NCBI GenBank assembly: GCA_007693595.1
Contig: REDI01000031.1
Span: forward strand, 1-64,000
DNA length: 64,000 bases
Source: Deltaproteobacteria bacterium
GTDB lineage: Bacteria > Myxococcota_A > UBA796 > GCA-2862545
Direction: 5' to 3'
The translations under genes were made by a program, and so were the position numbers. Below the pieces are notes generated by a model, which had not been told where the DNA came from, searched no databases, and was given only the letters and a program-made list of their open reading frames with translations. How positions within the stretch are numbered: position 1 is the first letter of the stretch; each line of letters opens with the position of its first letter. Below, piece after piece: positions 17,511-25,782 of this stretch.

Positions 17511-18544
17511 CTCACCTCGAGGCTCCGCGCGAGAAGCGCGCTGTCGTCGAGCATTCGGGCTGCGCCTTCCGCGATGCACAGGTCGGGGTCGTCCGCCATC
17601 AGCACCGGCAGCCCCGTCGCGTCGCGGAGCACGTCGGTCAGGCCGTACAGGCGCGCGGAGCCCCCGCACACCAGCACCCCTTGGGCGACGATGTCGGCGC
17701 AGAGCTCTGGCGGGGTCTCGCGCAGGGCCTCGAGCACCACATCGCGGATCTGTTCGACCATCGCGCCGAGGGGCTCCACCAGGTCGTTGGCGCTCACGTC
17801 GAGCTCGCGGGGGGCCCCAGTCTCGAGATCACGACCACGGATCCGCATTTGCGGCGGGTCTTGGAGCAGCACCGCGCTACCGACCCGGCGCTTGAGGAGC
17901 TCGGCGGTGCGCTCCCCGACCAGCAGTCCCCTCGCGTCGCGCAGCCAGTTCCGCACGGCCTCGTCCATGGCGTCGCCCGCGATGGGGACGCTGCGGCGTA
18001 CGACCAAGCCCCCGAGGCTCGTGACGGCGACCTCGACCCGTCCTCCGCCGATGTCGACGATCATGTTGCCGACGGCCTCGGAGATCGACAGGCCTGCCCC
18101 CACGGCCGCGGCCACGGCGGTCGCGACGAGGTGGACCTCTCGACCGCCCGCGGCCCGCGCGGACTCGGTAACGGCCCGCCGCTCGACCTCGGTGGTGGAC
18201 GAGGGAATGCAGACCAGCAGCCGCGGCCGGAGGAGGGTCGTGGTGGGCAGCCGCCTTAGGAGGTGACGCAGGAGCTGCTCGGTGGCTTCGAAGTCGGCCA
18301 CGACGCCTTCGCGCACGGGACGGACGACCTGGGTGTTGGCGGGAGTCCGGCCGAGCATGCGCCGAGCCTCCTTGCCGATGGCGACGACTTCGCGCCCGCG
18401 GGAGCCTGCCTGGGTCGCGACGAAGGAGGGCTGGTCGACCACGACGCCCTTACCACGCAACCCGAGCCGCGTGTTGGAGGTGCCGAGGTCGATGGCGACA
18501 TCGGCGGTGGTCTTCTTGGAGGTGGCGTCGCGGAGGCTACGCAC
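17507..18544 (-). CDS. mreB: Rod-shape-determining actin homologue MreB
   Basis: 345 residues, the normal MreB length, from a GTG 9 bases after the upstream gene. Actin-fold motifs: DLGTSNTRLG (phosphate 1), VDIGGG (phosphate 2) and CGGSARLYGL (adenosine). MreB forms membrane-bound filaments that guide lateral peptidoglycan synthesis. No mreC, mreD, pbp2 or rodA follows; instead the gene converges on lpxH, sharing the CTAG stop. Some motifs deviate slightly from the housekeeping consensus (GTSNTRLG against GTANTLVY), so a second, divergent MreB paralogue is possible. Confidence 0.88.
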   Translation of the reverse strand: MRSLRDATSKKTTADVAIDLGTSNTRLGLRGKGVVVDQPSFVATQAGSRGREVVAIGKEARRMLGRTPANTQVVRPVREGVVADFEATEQLLRHLLRRLPTTTLLRPRLLVCIPSSTTEVERRAVTESARAAGGREVHLVATAVAAAVGAGLSISEAVGNMIVDIGGGRVEVAVTSLGGLVVRRSVPIAGDAMDEAVRNWLRDARGLLVGERTAELLKRRVGSAVLLQDPPQMRIRGRDLETGAPRELDVSANDLVEPLGAMVEQIRDVVLEALRETPPELCADIVAQGVLVCGGSARLYGLTDVLRDATGLPVLMADDPDLCIAEGAARMLDDSALLARSLEVS

Positions 18545-18553
18545 GTCGCCGCC

Positions 18554-19048
18554 CTACTGGGCGGGCTGCATGTTGAAGCCGCGAGGGCTGTTGTCGGTCT
18601 CTTCGAAGCGCTTACCCATGAGGTTCGCGAAGTTCTCGGCGTCGTGTTTGCGGGACTTCTTGGAGCGCGCGAGGGTTAGATAGCCCCCACTCTGCTTGTG
18701 GGCGCGGATCTCGAAGTTACCGTTACCGACGATCAGATGTTCGACGTGTGAGATCTCGTCGAAGGAGACGCGGGAGGTTCGCACGCCGCTCACGTACTGA
18801 GTGGTCGCGATGACGTAGCGGGTCTCTTTGTTGACTTGAAGCTGTTCTTCGAGCGGGAAGTTGGTGATCGCCCCTAAGGTGACCGCCCCGAGCACCGCCA
18901 TGATCGCGACGCAGCCGGTGAGGACCAGGACCGCCGTGGACCACGAGCTCCCGCCCGACTTGGGCCGAAAGTCGTGGAAGCAGTCCCGGCACCGCTTGGC
19001 GACGGTGGGGACCTCGGCACCGCATGATGGGCATGTCTTGGTGTTCAA
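18554..19048 (-). CDS. Zinc-ribbon membrane protein of unknown function
   Basis: 164 residues from a TTG with GGGAGA about 6 bases upstream; the frame is open to 19075. An N-terminal zinc ribbon (CPSC...CRDC) is followed by one transmembrane helix (about residues 39-63) and a beta-rich C-terminal domain of ~100 residues that looks like a PH-type 'bacterial PH' fold (YVIATTQYVSG, HLIVGNGNFEI), though I am not certain of this. It sits 9 bases upstream of mreB and is probably cotranscribed. No enzymatic motif. Confidence 0.7.
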   Translation of the reverse strand: MNTKTCPSCGAEVPTVAKRCRDCFHDFRPKSGGSSWSTAVLVLTGCVAIMAVLGAVTLGAITNFPLEEQLQVNKETRYVIATTQYVSGVRTSRVSFDEISHVEHLIVGNGNFEIRAHKQSGGYLTLARSKKSRKHDAENFANLMGKRFEETDNSPRGFNMQPAQ

Positions 19049-19120
19049 GCGAATCTCCCGCTGGTGAGGTCGCACCTTTCATCGGCCGAGGGGCTGCTGT
19101 CAAGCGCGCTGACCAACCCT

Positions 19121-19528
19121 TCACGCAAGATCGGACGCGCTAGCCGCGCGCACCAATGGGGCCAACAGCAGCGGAAGGATCAAGACCATCGTGCTTCGAG
19201 GTCGGTTACGGCGGTAATGACGGCAAGCCTTCTTGCAGGTTCGGATCAGCGCGTCGGGGGTGACGCGGCCCTTGTGGCCCGCCATGTGGCCTAGGGCGTC
19301 GAGCTCGAGGGAGCTGAGCTCCTCGAGATCCGTCTTGTTGAAGCGGCTCAGGGGAAGTCCTTCTTCGGCGATGCGCTCGAGCATGGCGGGGAGGATGCGC
19401 CGCAGGAGATCGTGGCGGTCGACGGTGGCGGGGAGCACGATCTCGAGCTCCGCGGCGAGCTCATCGAGCTCGGATGAGGGGATCTGGTCGATCATGGCCC
19501 GCTCAGCGGCGGTGAAGGCGAAGGCCAT
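19121..19528 (-). CDS. Small protein with C-terminal hydrophobic segment, unknown function
   Basis: 135 residues; GGAG stands 6 bases before the ATG. Mostly acidic helices in the N-terminal 90 residues, then a Lys/Arg/His-rich stretch with two cysteines (CKKACRHYRRNRPR) and a hydrophobic run near residues 112-125. The layout suggests a tail-anchored helical protein. I do not recognise the family. It lies 72 bases upstream of the zinc-ribbon gene on the same strand and is divergent from sppA. Confidence 0.6.
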   Translation of the reverse strand: MAFAFTAAERAMIDQIPSSELDELAAELEIVLPATVDRHDLLRRILPAMLERIAEEGLPLSRFNKTDLEELSSLELDALGHMAGHKGRVTPDALIRTCKKACRHYRRNRPRSTMVLILPLLLAPLVRAASASDLA

Positions 19529-19591
19529 CAGGAGCTCCAGTCGCGGTTGACGGAGAGGTTAGGGTGCTGAGGTTCCTGGCTGGAGGCGTTT

Positions 19592-21259
19592 ATGGTATCT
19601 CGGCTCGCCCGCGCGGGCGCATCGCTCGCGGCATCTCCGCTCCTCGGGGCGACACACCTGGTCCGTAAGGCCTTGACCTCTAGGGGCAAGGTGGTGGAGC
19701 TCAAGGTCGCTCGGGTGGCCGACGTGCGCCAGCGCATGTGGCTCACGCAGCGCGTTCGCCGGTTGGGGCGCGATCCTGGGGTCAAGGGGGTGTTGCTCAC
19801 GATCGAGAGCGCGCCCGGGGGCTGGGCCTCGACCGAAGACCTGCGGCGCGCGCTGGTGGCGCTGCGCGAAGACGGCGTCAAGGTCGTCGCGTGCCTCGAA
19901 GCGCCTGGCAACGCCGCGCTCTGGCTCGCGAGCGCTTGCGAGGTCGTCGGGCTTGTCCCTTCGGGTCAGCTCATGCCCCTCGGCCTCGGGGGCGAGATGA
20001 CCTTCTTTGGCGCGGCGCTCGAACGCTTAGGGGTCAGGCCTGACTTCGAGTCGGCGGGGGCCTACAAGTCCTTCGGTGAGCCCTTCACCCGGACCTTCGC
20101 CTCCGAAGCGAACCGCGAGGCGACCGAAGAGCTCATCGGCGGCCTTCACGACCAGCTCCTCTCGGATCTCTCCCAGGCGCGGGGGATCTCGCTCGACGCG
20201 CTCCAGGCCTTGGCCGCGGTGGGGCCTCTATCCGCCGAAGAAGCTCTCGAACATGGGCTCGTCGACGTGCTCGCCTACCCCGACGAGCTGCTCGCGCGGT
20301 TCACGGAGTCGGGCCATGACCTGCCCGAGACCCTCGAGTTCGACAAGTGGGCGCGGGTCGATGCGGCGGCGGCGCGCCTCGAGCGGATGGGCCGAGGCGG
20401 GGGCTCGGTTGCGATCGTGCACCTCGAAGGCGCGATCGTGCTCGACAAGGGGTTGCGAAAACCTCAGATCCAGGCACGCAAGGCGGTCGAGACCCTCCGC
20501 AAGCTCCGTGAGAACGACGAGGTTAAGGCGGTGGTGCTCAACCTCAGCAGCCCAGGGGGGAGCGCGCTAGCTTCGGACCTGATCTGGCGGGAGCTCGTCC
20601 GCCTGGGCCAAGAGAAGCTCCTCGTCGCTTCCTACGAGGATGTCTCAGCCTCGGGCGGCGTCTACCTGAGCGCACCGGCCGCGCGGATCTTCGCACGACA
20701 AGGGACGATCACGGGCTCCATCGGTGTCTTTGGAGGCAAGCTCGTCCTGGGTGAGGGGCTCCGGCGCTTGGGGGTGCACCGGCAGTTCGTGGGGCCGGCC
20801 GAGGGGGCCGCTTTCTTCACCCCCTCACGCCGCTTCACTGACGCCGAGCGCGCGCGCTTCAGGGCTTCCCTCCAGAAGTTCTACGATGGCTTCGTAGAGC
20901 GGGTCGCCGAGGGGCGAGGTGCTGAGGTGTCGGACATCGAGCCCTACTGCCGTGGCCGGGTCTGGACGGGAACCCAAGCTTATGAGCATGGCCTGATCGA
21001 CGAGATCGGGGACGTTCGCGACGCGGTCCGCTTCGCGCGCGAAGAGGCGGGGCTTCCTCGCTCCTGTGGTCTGGTCGAGGCCTCCTTGCTCCCCAAGCGA
21101 AACCCGGTGCAGTGGGCGATGGATCAGGCGGGCTCGTCCAGCGAGCTCGTGGCCTTGGCTCGGGCGGCGGGTCTGGTCGAGCTTCAGCCCGCGATCGATC
21201 TGCTCACTCAACCGAGCCAGGCCCTGGCCCTGCTCCCCTTTGAGGTTCGGCCGCGCTGA
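19592..21259 (+). CDS. sppA: Signal peptide peptidase SppA, 67K type
   Basis: 555 residues; GGAGG precedes the ATG by 6 bases. This is the long, tandem-domain SppA (E. coli type), which degrades cleaved signal peptides in the membrane. The catalytic dyad is visible: Lys159 in AYKSF of the first half and Ser354 in SASGG of the second half. A PGGSALASD oxyanion segment precedes the serine. No strong N-terminal transmembrane helix is apparent, only a weakly hydrophobic stretch in the first 25 residues, so membrane association is less clear than in E. coli. It converges on the lytic transglycosylase gene with 2 bases between stops. Confidence 0.93.
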   Translation: MVSRLARAGASLAASPLLGATHLVRKALTSRGKVVELKVARVADVRQRMWLTQRVRRLGRDPGVKGVLLTIESAPGGWASTEDLRRALVALREDGVKVVACLEAPGNAALWLASACEVVGLVPSGQLMPLGLGGEMTFFGAALERLGVRPDFESAGAYKSFGEPFTRTFASEANREATEELIGGLHDQLLSDLSQARGISLDALQALAAVGPLSAEEALEHGLVDVLAYPDELLARFTESGHDLPETLEFDKWARVDAAAARLERMGRGGGSVAIVHLEGAIVLDKGLRKPQIQARKAVETLRKLRENDEVKAVVLNLSSPGGSALASDLIWRELVRLGQEKLLVASYEDVSASGGVYLSAPAARIFARQGTITGSIGVFGGKLVLGEGLRRLGVHRQFVGPAEGAAFFTPSRRFTDAERARFRASLQKFYDGFVERVAEGRGAEVSDIEPYCRGRVWTGTQAYEHGLIDEIGDVRDAVRFAREEAGLPRSCGLVEASLLPKRNPVQWAMDQAGSSSELVALARAAGLVELQPAIDLLTQPSQALALLPFEVRPR

Positions 21260-21261
21260 GA

Positions 21262-23322
21262 TTAGCGGTCGTTCGCCTGGCCGGGCTCGTCCCCGTAGAC
21301 GTGCCGGTAGAGCATCATGGTGCCGAGCACGCTCCGCACGTAGCGCCGTGTCTCGGTGAAGCTGATCTGCTCGGCGAAGACGTCGAAGGCTGGCTGGCCG
21401 CCCTGCTCCTCGATCCAGCGGCGGACCGCCGTTTCCCCTCCGTTGTATGCGGCGATGGCGGGGACCAGGGAGAGTCCCTCGACCGCGCCATGCAGCGCGG
21501 CGTGTTTCTGTCCGAGCTCCGTCACCCCCAAGGTGACGTTGTAGGAGGGCTTAAAGAGCAGGTCGGGGTGCCAAGGTCGATCGCCGTAGAGGTCTTGGTG
21601 CAGGCGCTCGGCCTCGGCGGGCATGAGCTGCATGAGGCCCCGCGCGTCGGCGAGTGAGACGGCGTTGGGGTCCAGGGCAGACTCGGTGACCATGACGCCG
21701 TAGGCGAGCAGCGGGGGGAGGTCGTGCTTGGTGCTATGTGCGCTGACCACCGGCCAGGCGGGTCGTGGCCAGCACGCGCCCGCGGCGGTGCGGTCTTGGG
21801 TTCCCCCTGGGGTCCCGCAGTAGCGGCGGGCGAGCGCCTGGCCTTCGCGCACGGCGCCGGCCTCGATGAGCGCCCAGGCAAGCGCAAGGTCGGCGTCGCG
21901 GGGACCCTTGCCGACCTCGACCGCGGGGCGGAGCTCCTCGCGGGCCTCGGCGAGCAGGCCAAGGCTCAGCAAGGCTTCGAAGCGCTCGATGGCGGGGTGC
22001 TCTGCGAGTGGCTGGGGCCAGCTCGGGCGTACGGGGCTCGGCTGAGGGGCGAAGCGGTGGTCGAGATGGTGGGCGGCGTAGGCGGCGTAGCCCGTGAAGG
22101 GGTGAAGCTTGAGCACGCGGCGCAAGCCCTCGCGCTGGGTCTTGGGGTCCTCTTCGGAGCGGGCCTTCCAGTAACGGGCTGCTGGCACGAGCGAGGAGTT
22201 GGGGTGATGCTGGATGAGGCCGGCCCAGGCCTCGTGGGCAGCGGGGATCTTGCCGAGCTGGTGGAGCGCCCAGCCGATCCACCATCGCGTCTCGTCTGCG
22301 TCGATCGCGTCGGGGTGTCGGGAGAGGTGAGCGCGGAGCAGGGGGATGGCCTCGGCCCACTCCGCCCGATCGACCTTGAGGTATCCGAGCTTGAACGAGG
22401 CGGTGACGGCTTCGGGGGTGTTCGGATGCAACGCGATCAGCCGCGTATAGAGGACGGCCGCGGTGTCGTAGTCGCCGGTGCGGCTGGTGTGCAGGGCGTA
22501 GTCGAAGAGGCGGGCCGGAGGTCCGGTGGCCTCGTCCGCAGCGCCGTACAGTTCGCGGTAGATGCGCAGGGCGCCTGGGTAGTCGCGCCCAAGCGCCGAG
22601 GCGCGGGCCATGGCGACCGGACGTCCGAGGGGATGATCGGGCTCCGCTTGGACGATCTGCTTGCGATAGCCCAGGGCGTCGCCGTATCGTCGGGCGTCCT
22701 CGAGGGCCTGGACGCGTCGGGCGACCAGAGCTCGACCATCGGAGGACTTCAGATCGGGAACGGGAGCGCCCAAGGCGTGCAGGCGAGCCGCTGCCCGCTC
22801 CGCTCCGTCGCCGCGCACGCTGCTCGCCCACAAGCCGCGGTAGGCTTCGATGGCAGGCTGGGTGTCGCCCCGGTCCTCGGCGCCAGCGGCGAGCCAGTAG
22901 AGGGCCTCGTCCCGCAGATCGGTGTCGAGCAGGGCACGCAAGGCGGGGCGAGCTTCGAGAGAGCGGCCTTGGAGGATCAGGGCGCGTCCGCGGAGCAGCG
23001 CGACCCGCCGCCCCGCCGCGCCAGGGAGCTCGAGGTCAGCGAGGACCTTCAGTGCGTCCTCGGCCTGTCCGAGAGTGATCAGGCTCTCGGCCCGTGCGAG
23101 TCGCGCGTAGTCGCCGTACACGCCCTGGGTGACCGCCTCGAGCAGATCCGTCGCGCGCTTGGACTCCCCCTGCATGTTGGCGCAGTAGCCTACGACCAGG
23201 CGCTCCTCGTCGGCCGACGGAGAGGGGAGGAGCTCGTGGACGGTGGCGCAGTCGCCGGTGGTCATCGCCACGGTCACCTCGGGGGGAAGCGCGAGAGCGA
23301 GCCAGGGTAGGAGAAGGAGCAT
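21262..23322 (-). CDS. Soluble lytic murein transglycosylase with TPR-rich superhelix
   Basis: 686 residues from the ATG at 23322, which has GAGGTC 5 bases upstream and opens a signal peptide (MLLLLPWLALA). Residues ~20-520 are tetratricopeptide-like helical pairs. Residues ~530-686 are the lysozyme-like SLT domain with catalytic Glu in VTESALDPNAVS, then ADARGLMQLMP, YNVTLGVTEL and AAYNGGETAV, the family 1 motifs. It cleaves peptidoglycan glycan strands to 1,6-anhydro ends in the periplasm, like Slt70. The last residues lie just before the convergent sppA stop. Confidence 0.93.
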   Translation of the reverse strand: MLLLLPWLALALPPEVTVAMTTGDCATVHELLPSPSADEERLVVGYCANMQGESKRATDLLEAVTQGVYGDYARLARAESLITLGQAEDALKVLADLELPGAAGRRVALLRGRALILQGRSLEARPALRALLDTDLRDEALYWLAAGAEDRGDTQPAIEAYRGLWASSVRGDGAERAAARLHALGAPVPDLKSSDGRALVARRVQALEDARRYGDALGYRKQIVQAEPDHPLGRPVAMARASALGRDYPGALRIYRELYGAADEATGPPARLFDYALHTSRTGDYDTAAVLYTRLIALHPNTPEAVTASFKLGYLKVDRAEWAEAIPLLRAHLSRHPDAIDADETRWWIGWALHQLGKIPAAHEAWAGLIQHHPNSSLVPAARYWKARSEEDPKTQREGLRRVLKLHPFTGYAAYAAHHLDHRFAPQPSPVRPSWPQPLAEHPAIERFEALLSLGLLAEAREELRPAVEVGKGPRDADLALAWALIEAGAVREGQALARRYCGTPGGTQDRTAAGACWPRPAWPVVSAHSTKHDLPPLLAYGVMVTESALDPNAVSLADARGLMQLMPAEAERLHQDLYGDRPWHPDLLFKPSYNVTLGVTELGQKHAALHGAVEGLSLVPAIAAYNGGETAVRRWIEEQGGQPAFDVFAEQISFTETRRYVRSVLGTMMLYRHVYGDEPGQANDR

Positions 23323-23553
23323 AAAGACCTCGGGGCGGGGGAGTGAGAGGTCTACCCCCAATCCTGGACCACGTCAGCCTGGGCAGCCTCGGCGGGTCAA
23401 CCCCATGGGCGCGCGAGAGCATCCTGAGCGGCCCCTCCCCTGCGCGCCATCGAGGTTCGTGACTTCCCCTGGATCGGAGGGAGTCTCGTTGTGTTGTGTG
23501 GGTCAAAGCGGTAGCATGGTTGTGGAGGGTGGTGCTCTTCCTCTCGGCTCGGG

Positions 23554-23578
23554 CCCCCCGGGCCTTCTACCCGGGGGG
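23554..23578 (+). other. GC-rich hairpin in the leader of the lipoprotein-kinase module
   Basis: CCCCCCGGG, a seven-base loop (CCTTCTA) and CCCGGGGGG form a perfect 9-bp stem that ends 24 bases before the lipoprotein ATG at 23603. No T-run follows. It could stabilise the leader or act as an attenuator. The rest of the 280-base divergent space (23323-23602) shows only a weak promoter-like pair (TTGTGT, 17 bases, TAGCAT, from about 23489). Confidence 0.45.
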
Positions 23579-23602
23579 GCTCCACCATCCCGCGGAGGGC
23601 CC

Positions 23603-24082
23603 ATGCTCCACATTCCATCTGCTCGATCCGCTCTCTTGCTGGCGGGGTGTGCCACGGTGGCTTGTGCTCCCCCGGAGCTCGACGGCGGTGTGGGGTCCCC
23701 TACCATCGAGATCGTCTACCCATCCGCGGCAGATGGCTCCTTGCTGCTCGACGAAGACTGCCGCTTCCGCGACCTCGTGGTGGTACACGTCGAGAACTTC
23801 CAGCTCGGTCCGGTCGACCCCGAGCGGCTCTCCCCCGACCGCGGGCACTGGCACATCAACGTGATCGGCGACTCCAACATCACCATGGTGACGGATGGGC
23901 TCCCGTACCTCCGCTACGTGGCAGGACCTTTCACCGTCGCGTCGACGGGCGAGACGGAGGTTGGCTTCTTCGTCGATCTGCGCGATGATCTGCACCAGAT
24001 CCCAGAAGGGGCCGATCCGGATCTCGTCGAAGACGAGGTTCGGGTCACCTTGACCGAGCCCTCTTCTGGAGCCTGCCAGTGA
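23603..24082 (+). CDS. Small lipoprotein, unknown function
   Basis: 159 residues; GGAGG precedes the ATG by 4 bases. The signal peptide has a lipobox LLAGC, so the mature protein is lipid-anchored. The mature part is beta-rich and acidic with repeated strand pairs (IEIVYPSAADGS, VVVHVENFQL, HWHINVIGD); it looks like a single Ig-like or DUF4399-like domain, the HWHINV segment recalling the latter. The stop overlaps the kinase GTG (GTGA), so the two are translationally coupled. Confidence 0.75.
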   Translation: MLHIPSARSALLLAGCATVACAPPELDGGVGSPTIEIVYPSAADGSLLLDEDCRFRDLVVVHVENFQLGPVDPERLSPDRGHWHINVIGDSNITMVTDGLPYLRYVAGPFTVASTGETEVGFFVDLRDDLHQIPEGADPDLVEDEVRVTLTEPSSGACQ

Positions 24083-25782
24083 GCTCATCGACGGCCTCCA
24101 GCAGCAGCAGCGGGCGGCGGTTCCATCTCCGCCGACTGCTCGGGGCTGGCGCGTTCGGCGAGGTCTACCTAGCCGAGATGATCTCGTCGGGGGACTTTCG
24201 CCGGCGGGTGGCGATCAAGCTCCTCCATGCGGATGTCGCCCAGAACCGAGGAGCGGCGCAACGCATGCGCGACGAGGCTCGCATCCTGGGTCGGCTCTCC
24301 CACCGGAACATCGTCTCGGTCCTCGATCTCATTAAGTTGGAGGATCGCTGGGCGGTCATCATGGATTACGTGCCGGGTGCGGACCTGGAGCAGGTCCTGG
24401 AGCGCTGCGTCAAGCTTCAGCGGGCTACCCCACTCGGCGCGGTCTTCGAGGTAGGCGCTGCGGTGGCGCGCGCGCTGCACGCGGCCTGGTCTACGGACGA
24501 CGGCGAGGGCAACCCGCTCAAGGTGGTCCACCGCGACATCAAGCCGAGCAACATCCGCCTCACGCCCGACGGCGAGGTCAAGGTGCTCGACTTCGGCGTC
24601 GCCCGAGTCGAGATGGACACCCGCGAGGCTGCGACCCGCGAGGTCGGCTGGATCGGCACCGAGCGCTACATGGCGCCCGAGCGCATCATGATGCTCGGCG
24701 ACACGCCCGCGGGTGATGTCTATGCGCTGGGAGCGAGTCTGGTGGAGCTGATCTTGGGCGCTCCACTCGGGCGGACCCCGGTGCTCCCCGACAAGCATCG
24801 GCCCCTGATCGATGAGGCGATGTCCAAGATCGAGGTCCGGCTGAACGGCCACCCCGCGACGGCTGAGGTGATCGAGACGCTTCGCTCCACGCTGCACGAC
24901 GAGCCAGAGCGCCGGGCCTCCGCAGCGGAGCTGGCGAAGTCGTTTCCGCGTCTCGCGCGAAGGCTCGGGGGGGGCTCGCTGGCGGAGTTCGCCGGTGAGC
25001 TCGTTCCACCTCTCATCGAGCAGGGCTCCTCCGAGGTGGTCGATCAGGTGCTCAGCGAAGAGCCGACCACGGCCGGGGCCATGTCCACCTTGGCCTTGCC
25101 CGACGAAGTGGGCCCTCCAGACGCCGAGGATCAACCTGCCAAGAGGGGGGCGCTGCTCGGGCTGGTCCTGGGCGGTGGGGCAGCGGTCGCCGTGGCGGGA
25201 GGCGGGGTACTGGTCCTCCTCTTAGCGGTGATCGTCGGCCTGTGGTTGTCCTTCTCGGTCGCCCCGATCGAGCCCTCGGTCGAGCCCTCCGAGATCGAGC
25301 GTGTCGAGGAGCCCCCGGTGCTCACCGAGCCTGCATCTCCCCAAGAGCTCTCGGGTTCCCCAGAGCCTCCGGGTTCCGCCTCCGAAGGATCGGACGAGGT
25401 GGACGAGGCCGGTGGGGCGAGCGAGCCTGTCGACGAGCGGGAGTCGGCTCCCGCGACCGAAGCGGAGGGTGCTCCGGTCGCCTCGCCCTCCAAGCCGACG
25501 CCCGCCAAGGTCCTCTCCTCGCCGCCCGAGATCCCCGCCGATGCGCCGCGGGTCCGGTCGGCCAAGGTCCTGTTCGCCGAGGCCTCGTCCCTCTCGGTGA
25601 CCTGCGGCGATCGCCACGGATCGGGCAGCTCCTCGGTCGCCTTGCGCAACGCCCCCGCTGGGCCCTGCGTGGTCCGTGCGACCTGGCTCGGCGAGGCCGT
25701 CGAGACCACCATCCAGCTCGAGGAGCCCACCGTGTTCACCTGCGCGATGCAGGGCGAGGAGATGTCGTGCGCGTCGTCGTGA
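24079..25782 (+). CDS. Transmembrane Ser/Thr protein kinase
   Basis: 567 residues from a GTG that overlaps the upstream lipoprotein stop. Residues ~15-300 are a Hanks kinase: GAGAFGEVY, VAIKLL lysine, VVHRDIKPSN, VLDFGVA and YMAPE. A long hydrophobic segment (about residues 358-392, Gly/Ala/Val-rich) crosses the membrane. It is followed by a Pro/Glu/Ser-rich linker of ~100 residues and a small C-terminal domain (about 500-567) with three cysteines (SVTCGDRHG, GPCVV, TCAMQG) outside the cytoplasm. The arrangement is that of PknB-like receptors, with lipoprotein and secreted partners encoded on each side. Confidence 0.9.
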   Translation: MSSSTASSSSSGRRFHLRRLLGAGAFGEVYLAEMISSGDFRRRVAIKLLHADVAQNRGAAQRMRDEARILGRLSHRNIVSVLDLIKLEDRWAVIMDYVPGADLEQVLERCVKLQRATPLGAVFEVGAAVARALHAAWSTDDGEGNPLKVVHRDIKPSNIRLTPDGEVKVLDFGVARVEMDTREAATREVGWIGTERYMAPERIMMLGDTPAGDVYALGASLVELILGAPLGRTPVLPDKHRPLIDEAMSKIEVRLNGHPATAEVIETLRSTLHDEPERRASAAELAKSFPRLARRLGGGSLAEFAGELVPPLIEQGSSEVVDQVLSEEPTTAGAMSTLALPDEVGPPDAEDQPAKRGALLGLVLGGGAAVAVAGGGVLVLLLAVIVGLWLSFSVAPIEPSVEPSEIERVEEPPVLTEPASPQELSGSPEPPGSASEGSDEVDEAGGASEPVDERESAPATEAEGAPVASPSKPTPAKVLSSPPEIPADAPRVRSAKVLFAEASSLSVTCGDRHGSGSSSVALRNAPAGPCVVRATWLGEAVETTIQLEEPTVFTCAMQGEEMSCASS

